From: Burkholderiaceae bacterium
GTDB lineage: Bacteria; Pseudomonadota; Gammaproteobacteria; Burkholderiales; Burkholderiaceae_C
Length of the DNA: 64,000 bases
Assembly (NCBI GenBank): GCA_016790175.1
Contig: JAEUPI010000217.1
Location: 60,377 to 124,376, forward strand
Direction: 5' to 3'
Shown here: piece after piece, positions 49,228 through 60,264 of the stretch
Layout: every line of letters begins with the position of its first letter
Position numbering within the stretch: position 1 is the stretch's first letter
Notes under the pieces: generated by a model
The model's database searches: none
What the model was told of the DNA's origin: nothing
The model's input: only the letters and a program-made list of their open reading frames with translations
Made by a program: the position numbers and the translations under genes

Positions 49228-49956
49228 GTGCAGCGCGAACCGCAGCCGATTCCCCGTCACGTGGCGATCGTGATGGACGGCAATGGGCGCTGGGCGAAGC
49301 AACGCTACATGCCGCGTTTCTTCGGACACAAGCAGGGCGTGGACGCGTTGGTGCGCTGCGTACAGGCTTGCTCGGACCGCGGCATCGAATACCTGACGGT
49401 GTTTGCGTTCTCGTCGGAGAACTGGAAACGCCCCGAAGAAGAGATCAACGGCCTGCTGGGTCTCGTGCTGGTCGCGGTATCGAAGTACCTGACCAAGCTG
49501 GCCGACAAGGGCGTTCGCATCCGCATCGTCGGCGACCGTAGCGCGGTGACCGACAAGGTGCGCTCAGCCTGGGACGAAGCCGAGCGCCGCACGGCCCACA
49601 ACACCGGCATCGTGCTGTCGGTGGCGTTCAACTACGGCGGCCGCTGGGACGTGGTACAGGCGTGCCGGCAGCTGATCGAGGCCGGCGTCGGGGCGGCCGA
49701 AGTCGACGAACGGGCGCTGTCGTCGCGCATGGCCCTGGCGCATGCACCGGATCCCGACCTGTTCATTCGCACTGGCGGCGAGGTGCGGATCAGCAACTTC
49801 CTGTTGTGGCAGGTGGCGTACTCGGAGCTGTACTTCACCGATTGCCTGTGGCCCGACTTCGACGAGGCCCAGCTCGACGCGGCGCTGGCGGCCTATGCCG
49901 GCCGCGAGCGCCGTTTCGGCGATGTGAAGGCCCGGTCGGCCCATGCGGGACCTTAG
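49228..49956 (+). CDS. uppS: undecaprenyl diphosphate synthase
   Basis: Cis-prenyltransferase making C55 undecaprenyl diphosphate, the carrier for peptidoglycan and LPS precursors. The 242-residue protein has PRHVAIVMDGNGRWAKQR with the catalytic Asp, GHKQGVDALVRCV, LTVFAFSSENWKRPEEEI, and the C-terminal PDLFIRTGGEVRISNFLLWQ. GTG 49228 is the start. It leads into cdsA after 5 bp. Substrate comes from the pathway served by dxr and ispG in this window. Confidence 0.98.
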   Translation: MQREPQPIPRHVAIVMDGNGRWAKQRYMPRFFGHKQGVDALVRCVQACSDRGIEYLTVFAFSSENWKRPEEEINGLLGLVLVAVSKYLTKLADKGVRIRIVGDRSAVTDKVRSAWDEAERRTAHNTGIVLSVAFNYGGRWDVVQACRQLIEAGVGAAEVDERALSSRMALAHAPDPDLFIRTGGEVRISNFLLWQVAYSELYFTDCLWPDFDEAQLDAALAAYAGRERRFGDVKARSAHAGP

Positions 49957-49961
49957 CGCGC

Positions 49962-50798
49962 ATGCTGCGGCAGCGCGTCATCACGGCCCTGGTGCTGGCG
50001 GCGCTGCTGCTGCCGACGCTTTGGGTCACGAGTCCCTGGCCTTTCATGGTATTCACGCTGGCGATGATCAGCGCCGCCGCATGGGAGTGGGCGAGGCTCA
50101 ACGGGCAGTCGCAGGCTGCGGCCGTCGGCGGCGCGGTGGTGGTGGCGGCGGCTGGCGCATGGACGGCAAGCTCCGATTGGCGCGTCGGGGAGTCGCTGTG
50201 GCTGTGGTGGGTTGCCGTTGGCGCCTGGGTCTTCGGCGGCGCATGGGCCTTGCGCGGAGGCCCGATCGCCTGGGGGCGCTGGCCCGCGGGACTGCGTGCC
50301 TGGCTCGGACTGGCGCTGCTGTGGGTCGGCTGGTGGGCTCTGGCCCAGGCACGTGTGATCGGCGTGAACTTCCTGCTGTCCACCTTGTGCATCGTGTTCG
50401 CAGCCGACATCGCCGCCTACTTCGGCGGCCGGGCGTTCGGACGTCGAAAGCTCGCGCCGACCATCAGCCCAGGCAAGAGCTGGGAAGGCGTCTGGAGCGG
50501 CTGGGCCGGGGTGCTCGTGCTGGCGATCTTCTGGCTCGTGCTCGATGCCAAGATGGCGACCGACTCGCCCAGCGTGTTCACCTTGCTGCGGCAACGTCAT
50601 GGCGCTGTGTGGATGGCGCTCACCGTGCTGGCCCTGGCCTCGCTGAGCGTGGTGGGCGATCTCTTCGAATCGATGGTCAAGCGGTGCGCCGGGGCCAAGG
50701 ATTCGAGCCGCCTGCTGCCGGGCCACGGCGGCGTGCTCGATCGGATCGACGCGCTGCTGCCGGTGCTGCCCTGCGCGATGGCGCTGGCCAGTCTGTGA
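49962..50798 (+). CDS. cdsA: phosphatidate cytidylyltransferase
   Basis: Inner-membrane CTP:phosphatidate cytidylyltransferase, producing CDP-diacylglycerol for phospholipids. The 278-residue protein is very hydrophobic, with about eight membrane segments. It has APTISPGKSWEGVWSG and the signature KRCAGAKDSSRLLPGHGGVL-DRID near the C-terminus. ATG 49962 lacks a strong ribosome binding site and lies 5 bp after uppS, so translation is probably coupled. Confidence 0.95.
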   Translation: MLRQRVITALVLAALLLPTLWVTSPWPFMVFTLAMISAAAWEWARLNGQSQAAAVGGAVVVAAAGAWTASSDWRVGESLWLWWVAVGAWVFGGAWALRGGPIAWGRWPAGLRAWLGLALLWVGWWALAQARVIGVNFLLSTLCIVFAADIAAYFGGRAFGRRKLAPTISPGKSWEGVWSGWAGVLVLAIFWLVLDAKMATDSPSVFTLLRQRHGAVWMALTVLALASLSVVGDLFESMVKRCAGAKDSSRLLPGHGGVLDRIDALLPVLPCAMALASL

Positions 50799-50824
50799 AT
50801 GCGTGCGACCACGAGGGCTAGGCA

Positions 50825-52015
50825 GTGACCGTTCGGCAGCGCGTGTGCATCCTGGGTTCGACCGGATCGGTCGGGCGCAGCACGCTCGACGTGATCGCGC
50901 TGCACCCGCAACGCTTCGAGGTCTTCGCGTTGACCGCCCATCATCGGGTTGACGATCTGGCGGCGCTGTGCGAGCGCTGGCAGCCGCGATTCGCAGCGGT
51001 CGATACCGCGGAGCAGGCATCGGTGATGCGAGCGCGGCTGGTGCGCGGCGGCGTGCGCACCGAGATCCTGCATGGTCCGCGCGCGCTGGAGGAGCTGGCC
51101 GCGCACCCGGAGGTCGACAGCGTCATGGCCGCGATCGTGGGTGCGGCGGGGCTCGCGCCCTGCCTCGCGGCTGCGCGAGCCGGCAAGCGGCTGATGTTGG
51201 CCAACAAGGAGGCTCTGGTCGTCGGCGGCGAGCTGTTCATGCGCGCGGTGCAGGACGGCGGAGCGACACTGCTGCCGATCGACAGCGAACATTCGGCGAT
51301 CTTCCAATGTCTGCCGCCCGATCGTGCGGCCTGGGGCCGGCATATCGACCACATCCTGCTCACGTCGAGCGGCGGACCCTTTCGTACGCGAGATCCGCAG
51401 ACACTGCACGACGTGACGCCTGACATGGCCTGCGCGCACCCGAACTTCGTGATGGGCCGGAAGATCTCGGTCGATTCGGCGACGATGATGAACAAGGCGC
51501 TCGAGGTCATCGAAGCGCGATGGTTGTTCGATCTCGCTCCCGAGCAGGTGCAGGTGCTGATTCATCCACAGCAGATCATCCACTCGATGGTGGTCTGCCG
51601 CGACCATTCGGTGCTCGCGCAGCTCGGTACACCCGACATGAAGGTGCCCATCGCCTATGGCCTGTCTTGTCCCGAGCGCATCGAGTCGGGCGCCACGCGG
51701 TTGGACTTCACGCGCCTGGGTGGACTGGACTTCGAGGCGCCGAATCCGCAGCGCTTTCCCGGTCTGGGCCTGGCGTTCGAGGCGCTGCGCGGGGCGCCCG
51801 GAGCGACCAATGCGCTGAATGCCGCCAACGAAGTGGCCGTGGGTGCGTTTCTGGACGGCCGCATCGGATTCACGGCAATCCATCGCGTCATCGCGGGGAC
51901 GCTCGATGCGTTGAACGGACGATTCGGCCCGCAGGCGTCGCTCGATGACCTTCTGGCACTCGACGCGAGGGCACGCGCAGTGTCGGAGCAACTGGTGGGG
52001 AACCTGAAACGATGA
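50825..52015 (+). CDS. dxr: 1-deoxy-D-xylulose 5-phosphate reductoisomerase
   Basis: First committed enzyme of the MEP isoprenoid pathway, using NADPH and a divalent metal. The 396-residue protein has RVCILGSTGSVGRSTLDVIA (NADPH-binding), LANKEALVVGGELFM, LPIDSEHSAIFQCL (metal ligands) and ISVDSATMMNKALEVIEA. GTG 50825 is the start. The stop overlaps the rseP ATG. uppS-cdsA-dxr-rseP-bamA is the standard proteobacterial order. Confidence 0.98.
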   Translation: MTVRQRVCILGSTGSVGRSTLDVIALHPQRFEVFALTAHHRVDDLAALCERWQPRFAAVDTAEQASVMRARLVRGGVRTEILHGPRALEELAAHPEVDSVMAAIVGAAGLAPCLAAARAGKRLMLANKEALVVGGELFMRAVQDGGATLLPIDSEHSAIFQCLPPDRAAWGRHIDHILLTSSGGPFRTRDPQTLHDVTPDMACAHPNFVMGRKISVDSATMMNKALEVIEARWLFDLAPEQVQVLIHPQQIIHSMVVCRDHSVLAQLGTPDMKVPIAYGLSCPERIESGATRLDFTRLGGLDFEAPNPQRFPGLGLAFEALRGAPGATNALNAANEVAVGAFLDGRIGFTAIHRVIAGTLDALNGRFGPQASLDDLLALDARARAVSEQLVGNLKR

Positions 52016-53373
52016 CGACTCTGCTGGCCTTCATCGTCACCTTGGCGATCCTCATCGTCGTGCACGAATACGGCCACTATCGTGTGGCCGTGGCCTGCGG
52101 CGTGAAGGTGCTTCGTTTCTCGGTGGGTTTCGGTCGGGTGATCTGGCGCCACCAGCGGGGCGAGACCGAATTCGTGGTCTGTGCATTGCCGCTGGGCGGC
52201 TACGTGCGCATGCTCGACGAGCGCGAGGGCCCTGTGGCGCCCGGCGAGATCCATCGCAGCTTCAATCGCGCCTCGCTGCCGGCGCGCACGGCGATCGTCT
52301 CTGCCGGGCCGCTGGCCAACCTGCTGCTGGCGGTGCTGCTGTACGCCGGCGCGCACTGGATCGGTGTCGACGAACCCAAGGCAGCGCTTTCGGCACCGGC
52401 GTCGGGCAGCCTGGCAGAGCGTTCCGGCATGCGATCGGGCGACTGGGTGCGCGCGTGGTCGGGCCCCGACGGTGCATGGCACGAACTCGACTCGCTCAAC
52501 GAGCTGCGCTGGCAGCTCACCCAGCACACGCTGGGCGGCCTGCCCTTGACGCTGGCCGTGACCGATCTGCGCGGGCAGCATCGACGCGAGGTTCGCCTGG
52601 ACCTCCAGCAGCTGTCCACGCGCGAGGTCGATGCCAGCCTCGCACGGCGCATCGGACTGGGTCAGCCCTACAGCGAGGCGCTGCTCGGCGATGTCAAGGC
52701 CGAAGGCCCGGCGGCCGCAGCCGGGCTGCGCAAGGGTGACCGGGTATTGCGCGTCGACGATCAAGTGGTCGAAGACGCCGCACAGCTGCGCGAGCGCATT
52801 CGCGAGGCGGGCGCAGGCGATCGGGGTCGGGCCATGCGATGGTCGGTCGAGCGTGCTGGACAGACGATCGAGCTGACGGTGACGCCGCGGATCGTGCAGG
52901 AGGGCGGCCGCTCGCTCGGCCGCATCGATGCCTACGTGGGCCAGCCGCCCGAGCTCGTGACGGTCCGCCATGGCCCGATCGACGGGCTGGTCAAGGGGGC
53001 GCAGCGCACCTGGGAGGTCTCGGTGTTGACGATCAGGATGCTCGGCCGCATGCTGATCGGCGAGGCGTCGATCCGCAATCTGAGCGGCCCGCTGACGATC
53101 GCCGACTATGCCGGCCAGTCGGTGCAGCAGGGGCTGACCTACTACCTCGGCTTTCTTGCGCTCGTGAGCGTGAGTCTGGGCGTGCTGAACCTGCTGCCGC
53201 TGCCGATGCTCGATGGCGGGCACCTGATGTATTATCTTTTCGAGGCCGTGACCGGTCGCCCCGTGTCGGACCTCTGGCTCGCGCGGCTGCAACGCGGCGG
53301 TGTCGCGATCCTGCTGCTGATGATGTCGGTGGCACTCTACAACGACGTGGCTCGCTTGCTGGGCCTGCACTGA
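52012..53373 (+). CDS. rseP: site-2 protease RseP
   Basis: Intramembrane zinc metalloprotease that cleaves anti-sigma-E factors and remnant signal peptides. The 453-residue protein has the active site IVVHEYGHYRVAVACG in its first membrane helix. Two PDZ-type regions follow, with AAAGLRKGDRVLRVDDQVVE in the second. The third zinc ligand is in LNLLPLPMLDGGHLMYYLFE near the C-terminus. ATGA overlaps dxr; bamA follows after 15 bp. Its link to envelope stress fits the bamA/skp/lpx context. Confidence 0.97.
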   Translation: MTTLLAFIVTLAILIVVHEYGHYRVAVACGVKVLRFSVGFGRVIWRHQRGETEFVVCALPLGGYVRMLDEREGPVAPGEIHRSFNRASLPARTAIVSAGPLANLLLAVLLYAGAHWIGVDEPKAALSAPASGSLAERSGMRSGDWVRAWSGPDGAWHELDSLNELRWQLTQHTLGGLPLTLAVTDLRGQHRREVRLDLQQLSTREVDASLARRIGLGQPYSEALLGDVKAEGPAAAAGLRKGDRVLRVDDQVVEDAAQLRERIREAGAGDRGRAMRWSVERAGQTIELTVTPRIVQEGGRSLGRIDAYVGQPPELVTVRHGPIDGLVKGAQRTWEVSVLTIRMLGRMLIGEASIRNLSGPLTIADYAGQSVQQGLTYYLGFLALVSVSLGVLNLLPLPMLDGGHLMYYLFEAVTGRPVSDLWLARLQRGGVAILLLMMSVALYNDVARLLGLH

Positions 53374-53388
53374 CAAGCTCTGCTGCGC

Positions 53389-55692
53389 ATGTTCTTCCTT
53401 CCGCAGTCGACCCCGCTGCGTCCTCTGGCTGCGGCGGCGGCGCTCGTGATGTGTCTGGGAGCGCCCGCGGCGCACGCTGTCGAGCCCTTCGTGCTGAAGG
53501 ACATACGCGTCGAGGGCCTACAGCGCACCGATGCGGGCACAGTCTTCGCCGCGCTGCCGTTTCGCATCGGCGACACCTACACCGACGACAAGGGCGCCTC
53601 GGCGCTGCGCTCGCTGTTCGGGCTCGGGCTCTTCAAGGACGTGCGCATCGATATCGAGGGAGCGGTCGCGGTCATCATCGTCGAGGAGCGGCCGGTCATT
53701 CAGACCGTCAGCTTCGTCGGCCTGAAGGAGTTCGACAAGGACGCGCTGGTCAAGTCGCTGAAGGATGCCGGCATCGGCGAAGGGCTGCCGTTCGACCGCG
53801 CGTTGATCGATCGGGCGGAACAGGAGATCAAGCGCCAATACCTGTCGCGCAGCCTCTACGGGGCCGAGGTGGTGACGACCGTGACGCCGGTCGAGCGCAA
53901 CCGCGTCAACGTGACCTTCACGATGACCGAGGGCGAGGCCGCCCGCATCGGCGAGATCCGCATTCTCGGCAGCAAGGCCTTCACCGAGGGCACGCTGCTC
54001 GGCTTGATGGAGTTGACCACCAGCGGCTGGCTGACCTGGTATACGAAGAACGACCGCTACTCCCGCGCCAAGCTCAACGCCGACCTGGAGACGATCCGCT
54101 CGTACTACCTGAACCGCGGCTACCTCGAATTCGCGATCGAGTCGACGCAGGTCACGATCTCGCCCGACAAGCAGGACATCTCGATCACCATCACGATCGA
54201 CGAAGGCCAGCCCTATACCGTGACCGCCGTGCGCCTGCAAGGCGAGTTCCTGGGCAAGGACGACGAGTTCAAGGAACTCGTGCGCATCAGGCCCGGCGGG
54301 CCATACCGCGCGATCGACACGACGGAGACGACCAAGGCCTTCACCGATCGCTTCGCGATCTATGGCTATGCCTTCGCGCGCGTCGAGGCCCAGCCGGAGG
54401 TCGATCGCGCAACCGGGCAGGTGGCGATCACTCTGCGGGCCGATCCGCAGCGTCGCGTCTACGTGCGCCGCATCGACGTCTCCGGCAACACCCGCACGCG
54501 CGATGAGGTGATCCGGCGCGAGTTTCGTCAGTTCGAATCGTCCTGGTATGACGGTCAGAAGATCAAGCTCTCGCGCGAGCGGGTCGAGCGACTCGGCTAC
54601 TTCAAGGAAGTCAACGTCGAGACCAACGAGGTGGCAGGCTCGCCCGACCAGGTTGACCTGGTGATCAACGTGATCGAGAAGCCCACCGGCAACCTCGCGC
54701 TCGGCCTGACCTTCTCGACCACCGAGAAGCTCTCGCTGTCGGCATCGGTCAAGCAGGACAACGTCTTCGGCTCGGGCAACTACCTCGGTTTCGAGATCAA
54801 CACGAGCAAGTACTCCCGCGCGCTGGTGCTGAGCACCGTCGATCCGTACTTCACGATCGACGGCATTTCGAGGGCGTTCGACGTCTACTACCGCACCTCG
54901 CGGCCATTGAACAGCCTGGGCGACGAGTATCAGCTTGCCACGCCGGGTGCCGCCGTGCGATTCGGGGTGCCGTTCTCGGAGTACGACACCGTGTTCTTCG
55001 GTATCGGTGCTGAACAGACTGAGATCCGCGGCACCAACTCGATACCGAATGCCTACTTCATCTACCGCGACCTCTACGGCCCCAGGAGCAACGCGTTCCC
55101 GCTCACGCTCGGCTGGGCGCGCGACGCGCGCGACAGCGTGCTCACACCGACGGCCGGACGCTACCAGCGCGTGAACCTGGAGTGGGGTGCCTTCGGCGAC
55201 GTGCGCTATCTGCGCACGAACTTCCAATACCAGGAATACTTCCCTCTCACGACACGATTCAGCCTCGGCATCAATGCCGAGCTCGGCATCGGCCGCGGGC
55301 TCGGCGATCGTCCGTTTCCGATCTTCAAGAACTTCTACGGTGGCGGCCTCGGTTCCGTGCGCGTGTTCGAACAGAGTTCGCTCGGTGTGATCGATCCGAC
55401 CGGGGCCTACATCGGCGGCGCCAAGAAGTTCAATCTCAATGCCGAGCTGTACATCCCGGTGCCGGGAACCGGCAACGACAAGTCATTGCGGTTCTTCGGG
55501 TTTGCGGACACCGGCAACGTGTGGCGCGAGGGTGAGCCGGTGCGTGCGGACGATCTGCGCGCGTCGGCCGGGCTCGGCCTGTCGTGGATCTCGCCGGTGG
55601 GACCATTGAAGATGAGCTGGGGCCGGCCCCTGCGCAGCAAGCCGACAGATAGAATCCAGAAATTCCAATTCCAGATCGGGACTGCGTTCTGA
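53389..55692 (+). CDS. bamA: outer membrane protein assembly factor BamA
   Basis: Omp85-family core of the BAM complex, 767 residues. A signal peptide (residues 1-30, ending GAPAAHA) precedes five POTRA domains (about 31-350; [20 protein letters not shown] opens the first) and a C-terminal 16-strand barrel ending in the usual Phe ([10 protein letters not shown]). In loop 6 the family motif VRG(F/Y) reads VRVF in [16 protein letters not shown]: the Arg is kept and the Gly is Val. The gene lies 15 bp after rseP and overlaps skp by one base. Confidence 0.98.
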   Translation: MFFLPQSTPLRPLAAAAALVMCLGAPAAHAVEPFVLKDIRVEGLQRTDAGTVFAALPFRIGDTYTDDKGASALRSLFGLGLFKDVRIDIEGAVAVIIVEERPVIQTVSFVGLKEFDKDALVKSLKDAGIGEGLPFDRALIDRAEQEIKRQYLSRSLYGAEVVTTVTPVERNRVNVTFTMTEGEAARIGEIRILGSKAFTEGTLLGLMELTTSGWLTWYTKNDRYSRAKLNADLETIRSYYLNRGYLEFAIESTQVTISPDKQDISITITIDEGQPYTVTAVRLQGEFLGKDDEFKELVRIRPGGPYRAIDTTETTKAFTDRFAIYGYAFARVEAQPEVDRATGQVAITLRADPQRRVYVRRIDVSGNTRTRDEVIRREFRQFESSWYDGQKIKLSRERVERLGYFKEVNVETNEVAGSPDQVDLVINVIEKPTGNLALGLTFSTTEKLSLSASVKQDNVFGSGNYLGFEINTSKYSRALVLSTVDPYFTIDGISRAFDVYYRTSRPLNSLGDEYQLATPGAAVRFGVPFSEYDTVFFGIGAEQTEIRGTNSIPNAYFIYRDLYGPRSNAFPLTLGWARDARDSVLTPTAGRYQRVNLEWGAFGDVRYLRTNFQYQEYFPLTTRFSLGINAELGIGRGLGDRPFPIFKNFYGGGLGSVRVFEQSSLGVIDPTGAYIGGAKKFNLNAELYIPVPGTGNDKSLRFFGFADTGNVWREGEPVRADDLRASAGLGLSWISPVGPLKMSWGRPLRSKPTDRIQKFQFQIGTAF

Positions 55693-56213
55693 TGTCGACC
55701 TCACCACGCACCATGATGCTGGCCGCGCTGTGCGGCCTGGGGCTGCTGGCGGGCACCGCGTCCGCGCAGGAGTTGAAGATCGGGTATGTGAACAGCGAGC
55801 GTGTGCTGCGCGAGGCGACGCCGGCCAAGGCGGCGCAGTCGAAGCTCGAGGCCGAGTTCGGCAAGCGCGAGAAGGAACTCACCGACGCGGCCTCGCGCCT
55901 GAAGGCAGCGGCCGACAAGCTCGAGAAGGACGCACCCACGCTGGCCGAGGCCGAGCGCACGCGGCGGCAGCGCGAGCTGGTCGAGCAGGATCGCGATCTG
56001 CAGCGCAAGCGCCGCGAGTTCCAGGAAGACCTCAACCAGCGCAAGAACGAAGAACTCGCCGCCGTCGTCGAGCGAGCGAATCGAGTGATCAAGCAGATCT
56101 TCGACCAGGAGAAGTACGATCTGATCCTGCAGGAAGTGGTGTTCGCCGGACCCAAGGTGGACATCACCGAAAAGGTCATCAAGGCGCTGAACGCCGCGCC
56201 CGCCGGGCGCTGA
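55692..56213 (+). CDS. skp: periplasmic chaperone Skp (OmpH family)
   Basis: Trimeric jellyfish-like chaperone that carries unfolded outer-membrane proteins to the BAM complex. The 173-residue protein has a signal peptide ending GLLAGTASA, then [20 protein letters not shown] and a long Lys/Glu/Arg coiled coil (about 55-125). A C-terminal beta segment ([18 protein letters not shown]) follows. Start ATG overlaps the bamA stop. The bamA-skp-lpxD order is conserved. Confidence 0.95.
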   Translation: MSTSPRTMMLAALCGLGLLAGTASAQELKIGYVNSERVLREATPAKAAQSKLEAEFGKREKELTDAASRLKAAADKLEKDAPTLAEAERTRRQRELVEQDRDLQRKRREFQEDLNQRKNEELAAVVERANRVIKQIFDQEKYDLILQEVVFAGPKVDITEKVIKALNAAPAGR

Positions 56214-56230
56214 GCGCGCGCGTTCGGGCG

Positions 56231-57268
56231 GTGACGCCGGTCCGCCTGATCGATATCGTGGCCGCCCTTGGCGGCGAATTGCTGGGTGACGGCAATGTGG
56301 TGGTTGCGCGTATCGCAGCGCTGGATTCGGCCGGACTCGATGCGATCACCTTTCTCGCCAACCCGCGCTATGCCGCGCAACTGCCCGGCAGCCGTGCCGC
56401 CTGTGTGATCGTGGCGCCGGCGTTGCGCGCGGATGCCATGGCGCGCGGCACGGCACTCATTGTCGACGACCCCTATCTCTACTACGCGCGGCTCACGCAA
56501 TGGTGGCGCCGTCGCGAGGCCTCGCCGCCGGTGCCTGGCGTGCACACGAGCGCAGTGGTCGAGGCCGGCGCGCGCATCGCGGCAGATGCATCGGTCGGCC
56601 CGCTGGCCTATGTGGGAGCCGGCGCGGTGATCGGTCCCGGCGCCGTGATCGGCGCGCAGGCCCATGTCGCCGCCGATGCCGCGGTGGGCGAGCGGACCCG
56701 GATCGCGGCGCAGGCGGTGCTGGGGACAGGCTGCCGCATCGGTGCCCGCGGCATCGTGCACGGCGGCGTGGTCATCGGTGCCGACGGTTTCGGCTTTGCG
56801 CCGGTGAAGGCCGAGGGCGGCAACGCCTGGGAGAAGATCGAGCAGCTCGGTGCGGTGTGGATCGGCGACGACGTCGAGATCGGTGCCAACACCTGCATCG
56901 ACCGCGGCGCGCTGGAAGACACGGTGATCGACCACGGCGTCAAGCTCGACAACCTGATCCAGGTGGCGCACAACGTGCGCATCGGCGCGCACACCGCCAT
57001 GGCGGGCTGCGTGGGCATCGCCGGTTCCACGCGCATCGGGCGCCATTGCACGGCCGGCGGTGCCGCAATGATCCTCGGCCACCTGGAACTGGCCGACCAT
57101 GTGCACATCTCGGCGGCCAGCGTCGTGTCGCGCTCGATCCTCAAGCCAGGCACCTACAGCGGGTTCTTCCCGATCGACGACAATGCCGCGTGGGAAAAGA
57201 ACGCAGCCACGCTTCGGCAGCTTCACCTGCTGCGCGAGCGGCTGCGGGCCCTGGAGAAGAAGGCGTGA
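56231..57268 (+). CDS. lpxD: UDP-3-O-acylglucosamine N-acyltransferase
   Basis: Third step of lipid A synthesis: adds the N-linked hydroxyacyl chain. The 345-residue protein has an N-terminal uridine-binding domain ([16 protein letters not shown]) and a left-handed beta-helix of hexapeptide repeats. [19 protein letters not shown] and [20 protein letters not shown] (with the catalytic His) follow. The GTG at 56231, 17 bp after skp, gives the right N-terminus; the frame is open upstream only within skp. The stop overlaps the fabZ GTG. Confidence 0.97.
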   Translation: MTPVRLIDIVAALGGELLGDGNVVVARIAALDSAGLDAITFLANPRYAAQLPGSRAACVIVAPALRADAMARGTALIVDDPYLYYARLTQWWRRREASPPVPGVHTSAVVEAGARIAADASVGPLAYVGAGAVIGPGAVIGAQAHVAADAAVGERTRIAAQAVLGTGCRIGARGIVHGGVVIGADGFGFAPVKAEGGNAWEKIEQLGAVWIGDDVEIGANTCIDRGALEDTVIDHGVKLDNLIQVAHNVRIGAHTAMAGCVGIAGSTRIGRHCTAGGAAMILGHLELADHVHISAASVVSRSILKPGTYSGFFPIDDNAAWEKNAATLRQLHLLRERLRALEKKA

Positions 57269-57708
57269 ATCCCATCGATATCCACCACATCCTGAAGAAG
57301 CTGCCGCACCGGTATCCGATCCTGCTGGTCGACCGCGTGCTGGAGATCGAGCGGGGCCAACGGATCCTGGCGCTGAAGAACGTGACCATCAACGAGCCGT
57401 ACTTCATGGGTCACTTTCCGCGCCGGCCGGTGATGCCCGGCGTGCTGATCCTCGAGGCGCTGGCGCAGGCCTCGGCGCTGCTGTCGTTCGAGTCCGGCGG
57501 CGAGATGGCCGAAGATGCGGTGGTCTACTTCGTCGGCATCGACGGCGCGCGCTTCAAGCGGCCGGTGGAGCCGGGCGACCAGTTGATGCTGGAGGCCTCG
57601 ATCGACCGCGCCAAGTCGGGCATCTACAAGTACAAGACGCGCGCCACGGTGGCCGGCGAGACCGCCGCCGAGGCCGAGCTGATGTGCACGATGCGTCGCG
57701 TCGGCTGA
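57265..57708 (+). CDS. fabZ: 3-hydroxyacyl-ACP dehydratase FabZ
   Basis: Dehydrates 3-hydroxyacyl-ACP in fatty acid elongation and competes with the lipid A pathway for hydroxyacyl-ACP. The 147-residue hot-dog protein has [37 protein letters not shown] (catalytic His and Glu) and [15 protein letters not shown]. The GTG start overlaps the lpxD stop by 4 bp. Location between lpxD and lpxA is the usual one. Confidence 0.98.
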   Translation: MNPIDIHHILKKLPHRYPILLVDRVLEIERGQRILALKNVTINEPYFMGHFPRRPVMPGVLILEALAQASALLSFESGGEMAEDAVVYFVGIDGARFKRPVEPGDQLMLEASIDRAKSGIYKYKTRATVAGETAAEAELMCTMRRVG

Positions 57709-57727
57709 CGCGTTGGCGCCAGAGTCC

Positions 57728-58516
57728 ATGGCGACGATTCATCCGACCGCCATCGTCGATGCGAAGGCCGAGCTCGACGTCAGCGTGAGCGTCGGTCCGT
57801 ATGCGGTGATCGGCCCGCACGTGCGCATCGGCGCCGGCTCGAGCATCGGCGCGCATTGCGTGGTCGATGGTCACACGACGATCGGGCGCGACAACCGGAT
57901 CTTCCAGTTTGCCTCCGTCGGCGCACCGCCGCAGGACAAGAAATACGGCGGCGAGCCCACGCGGCTCGAGATCGGCCACGGTAACACGATCCGCGAGTTC
58001 GTGACGATCAACACCGGCACTGCGCAGGACGCCGGCGTCACGCGGCTCGGCGACGACAACTGGATCATGGCGTATGTGCATGTGGCGCACGACTGCCAGC
58101 TCGGCAGTCACCTGATCCTGGCCAATGCGGTGCAGCTCGCGGGCCACGTGCATCTGGGCGACTGGGTGTTCCTGGGCGGCCTGTCGGGCGTGCATCAGTT
58201 CGTACGCGTCGGCGCGCATGCCATGACCGGCTTCCAGACCCGCCTGGCGCAGGATCTGCCGCCCTTCGTCACCGCTGCCGGTAACCCGGCCGAGGCGCAG
58301 GGCATCAACCAGGAGGGGCTGCGCCGCCGCGGCTACTCGGCCGAGCGAATCGCGCAGGTGAAGAAGATCCATCGGCTCCTGTATCGACAGGGCCTCACGC
58401 TGGCCGCAGCGCGCGAGGTGATCGCTCAGCTGGCCGGCGAACTGAGCGAGGGCGACGCCGATGTCGCGCTGATGCTCGATTTCCTCGGCACGGCCGAGCG
58501 CGGCATCGTCCGCTGA
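57728..58516 (+). CDS. lpxA: UDP-N-acetylglucosamine acyltransferase
   Basis: First step of lipid A synthesis, transferring a hydroxyacyl chain to UDP-GlcNAc. The 262-residue protein is a beta-helix opening with [20 protein letters not shown]. It has [33 protein letters not shown] (catalytic His) and [20 protein letters not shown] 57728 is preferred to the in-frame TTG at 57713. lpxB begins 4 bp after its stop. Confidence 0.98.
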   Translation: MATIHPTAIVDAKAELDVSVSVGPYAVIGPHVRIGAGSSIGAHCVVDGHTTIGRDNRIFQFASVGAPPQDKKYGGEPTRLEIGHGNTIREFVTINTGTAQDAGVTRLGDDNWIMAYVHVAHDCQLGSHLILANAVQLAGHVHLGDWVFLGGLSGVHQFVRVGAHAMTGFQTRLAQDLPPFVTAAGNPAEAQGINQEGLRRRGYSAERIAQVKKIHRLLYRQGLTLAAAREVIAQLAGELSEGDADVALMLDFLGTAERGIVR

Positions 58517-58520
58517 ACCG

Positions 58521-59666
58521 ATGGTGCGCGCCGCCCCGCGCCTGGCGATGGTCGCCGGTGAAGCGTCGGGTGACCTGCTCGCCGGCTTGTTGATGCGCGG
58601 CCTGCTGGCCCGCTGGCCCGACGCGCGCTGCGTGGGCATCGGCGGCCCCCGGATGATCGAGCAGGGGTTCGATGCCTGGTGGCCGAGCGACAAGCTCGCA
58701 GTGCGCGGCTACGTGGAAGTGCTGCGCCACTATGCCGAGATCTCGGGCATTCGCCGCCGGCTCGCCCTGCGTCTGCTTGGCGAGCGGCCCGATGTCTTCA
58801 TCGGTGTCGATGCGCCCGACTTCAACCTCGGTCTCGAAACGCGCCTGCGCGAGGCCGGGCTGCGCACGGTGCACTTCGTGTGTCCGTCGATCTGGGCCTG
58901 GCGCGCGGGCCGCGTGAAGTCGATCGCTCGTGCCGCCGATCATGTGCTGTGCCTGTTTCCGTTCGAGCCCGAGATCCTGGCTCGCGAGGGCGTCTCGGCG
59001 ACGTTCGTCGGACATCCGCTGGCCGATGCCATCGACCTGGAGCCGCCTCGCGTCGAAAGCCGGCGCATGCTGGGGCTTGGCGAAACCGATGTCGTCGTTG
59101 CCGTGATGCCCGGCAGCCGGCGCTCGGAGATCGCCTATATCGCGCCGGCCTTCCTGCAGACGGCGGTGCGGCTCGCCGCGTCGCGGCCGGAGATCAAGCT
59201 CCTGCTGCCGATCGCCCCGGGTCTGCGGCCGATGATCGAACCGCTCGTTGCCGCGCATGCGCCGTCCTTGCCAATTCGACTGCTCGATGGCCTGTCGCAC
59301 GAGGCCCTGGCCGCTTGCGACGTGACGCTGATCGCCAGCGGCACGGCCACGCTCGAGGCGGCGCTGTTCAAGCGGCCGATGGTGATTGCCTATCGCATGC
59401 ATCCTCTAACATGGCGGCTGATGAAGCGCATGCGCCTGCAGCCTTGGATCGGGTTGCCCAACATCCTGTGCGGCGACTTCGTCGTTCCGGAACTGCTGCA
59501 GGACGACGTCACGCCCGACGCTCTGGCTCGAGCCGTCAGCGACTGGCTCGACGACCACTCGCGCCGTGACGCGCTGACCGAGCGGTTCACCGAGTTGCAC
59601 CAGCGCCTGCGGCAGCACACGGCGCAGAAGGCCACCGATGCGATCGAGCAGGTTCTTGCGCGCTGA
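58521..59666 (+). CDS. lpxB: lipid-A-disaccharide synthase
   Basis: Glycosyltransferase joining UDP-diacylglucosamine and lipid X, peripheral to the inner membrane. The 381-residue protein has [72 protein letters not shown] and [20 protein letters not shown]. The 3' end overlaps the likely rnhB start by 29 bp. The lipid A genes lpxD-fabZ-lpxA-lpxB are complete here. Confidence 0.97.
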   Translation: MVRAAPRLAMVAGEASGDLLAGLLMRGLLARWPDARCVGIGGPRMIEQGFDAWWPSDKLAVRGYVEVLRHYAEISGIRRRLALRLLGERPDVFIGVDAPDFNLGLETRLREAGLRTVHFVCPSIWAWRAGRVKSIARAADHVLCLFPFEPEILAREGVSATFVGHPLADAIDLEPPRVESRRMLGLGETDVVVAVMPGSRRSEIAYIAPAFLQTAVRLAASRPEIKLLLPIAPGLRPMIEPLVAAHAPSLPIRLLDGLSHEALAACDVTLIASGTATLEAALFKRPMVIAYRMHPLTWRLMKRMRLQPWIGLPNILCGDFVVPELLQDDVTPDALARAVSDWLDDHSRRDALTERFTELHQRLRQHTAQKATDAIEQVLAR

Positions 59667-60264
59667 GCAGTTGGGGCTGGACTGGACGCCCAGCGGGCTG
59701 GTGGCCGGTGTCGACGAGGCCGGCCGCGGCCCGCTGGCCGGGCCGGTGGTGGCGGCGGCGGTGATCCTTGACGAGCGAAATCCGGTGCATGGCCTGGCCG
59801 ACAGCAAGACGCTGTCGCCGATGCGCCGGGAGCGACTGTTCGATGAAATCCGCGCCCGTGCGCTCGCCTTGTGCGTGGCCAGTGCGAGCGTGGAGGAGAT
59901 CGATGCGTTGAACATCCTGCAGGCGACCCTGCTGGCAATGCGGCGCGCGGTCGAAGGCCTGCGCCTGCGGCCGGCCCGGGTGCTCGTCGACGGCAACCGA
60001 CTGCCGATTCTGCATGTGCCGGCCGAAGCGATCGTGCGTGGCGACGCCAAGGTGGCAGCGATCTCGGCAGCGTCGATCCTCGCGAAGGTGACGCGCGACG
60101 GCCTGTGCCGCGAGTTGCACCGGGCTCACCCGCAGTACGGCTTCGACGTGCACAAAGGCTATCCGACCCCCGAGCATCTGGACGCGCTGCGATTGCACGG
60201 TGCATGCATCGCGCACCGGCGAAGCTTCGGGCCTGTGCAATCGGTGCTGGTCGACGCCCGCTGA
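59638..60264 (+). CDS. rnhB: ribonuclease HII
   Basis: Removes ribonucleotides and RNA primers from RNA-DNA hybrids. The 208-residue protein has [20 protein letters not shown] (catalytic Asp-Glu), [30 protein letters not shown] (Asp) and [14 protein letters not shown], plus [20 protein letters not shown] 59638 lies inside lpxB; TTG 59656 or 59671 are shorter options that still keep all motifs. Its stop overlaps the next start by one base. Confidence 0.95.
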   Translation: MRSSRFLRAEQLGLDWTPSGLVAGVDEAGRGPLAGPVVAAAVILDERNPVHGLADSKTLSPMRRERLFDEIRARALALCVASASVEEIDALNILQATLLAMRRAVEGLRLRPARVLVDGNRLPILHVPAEAIVRGDAKVAAISAASILAKVTRDGLCRELHRAHPQYGFDVHKGYPTPEHLDALRLHGACIAHRRSFGPVQSVLVDAR

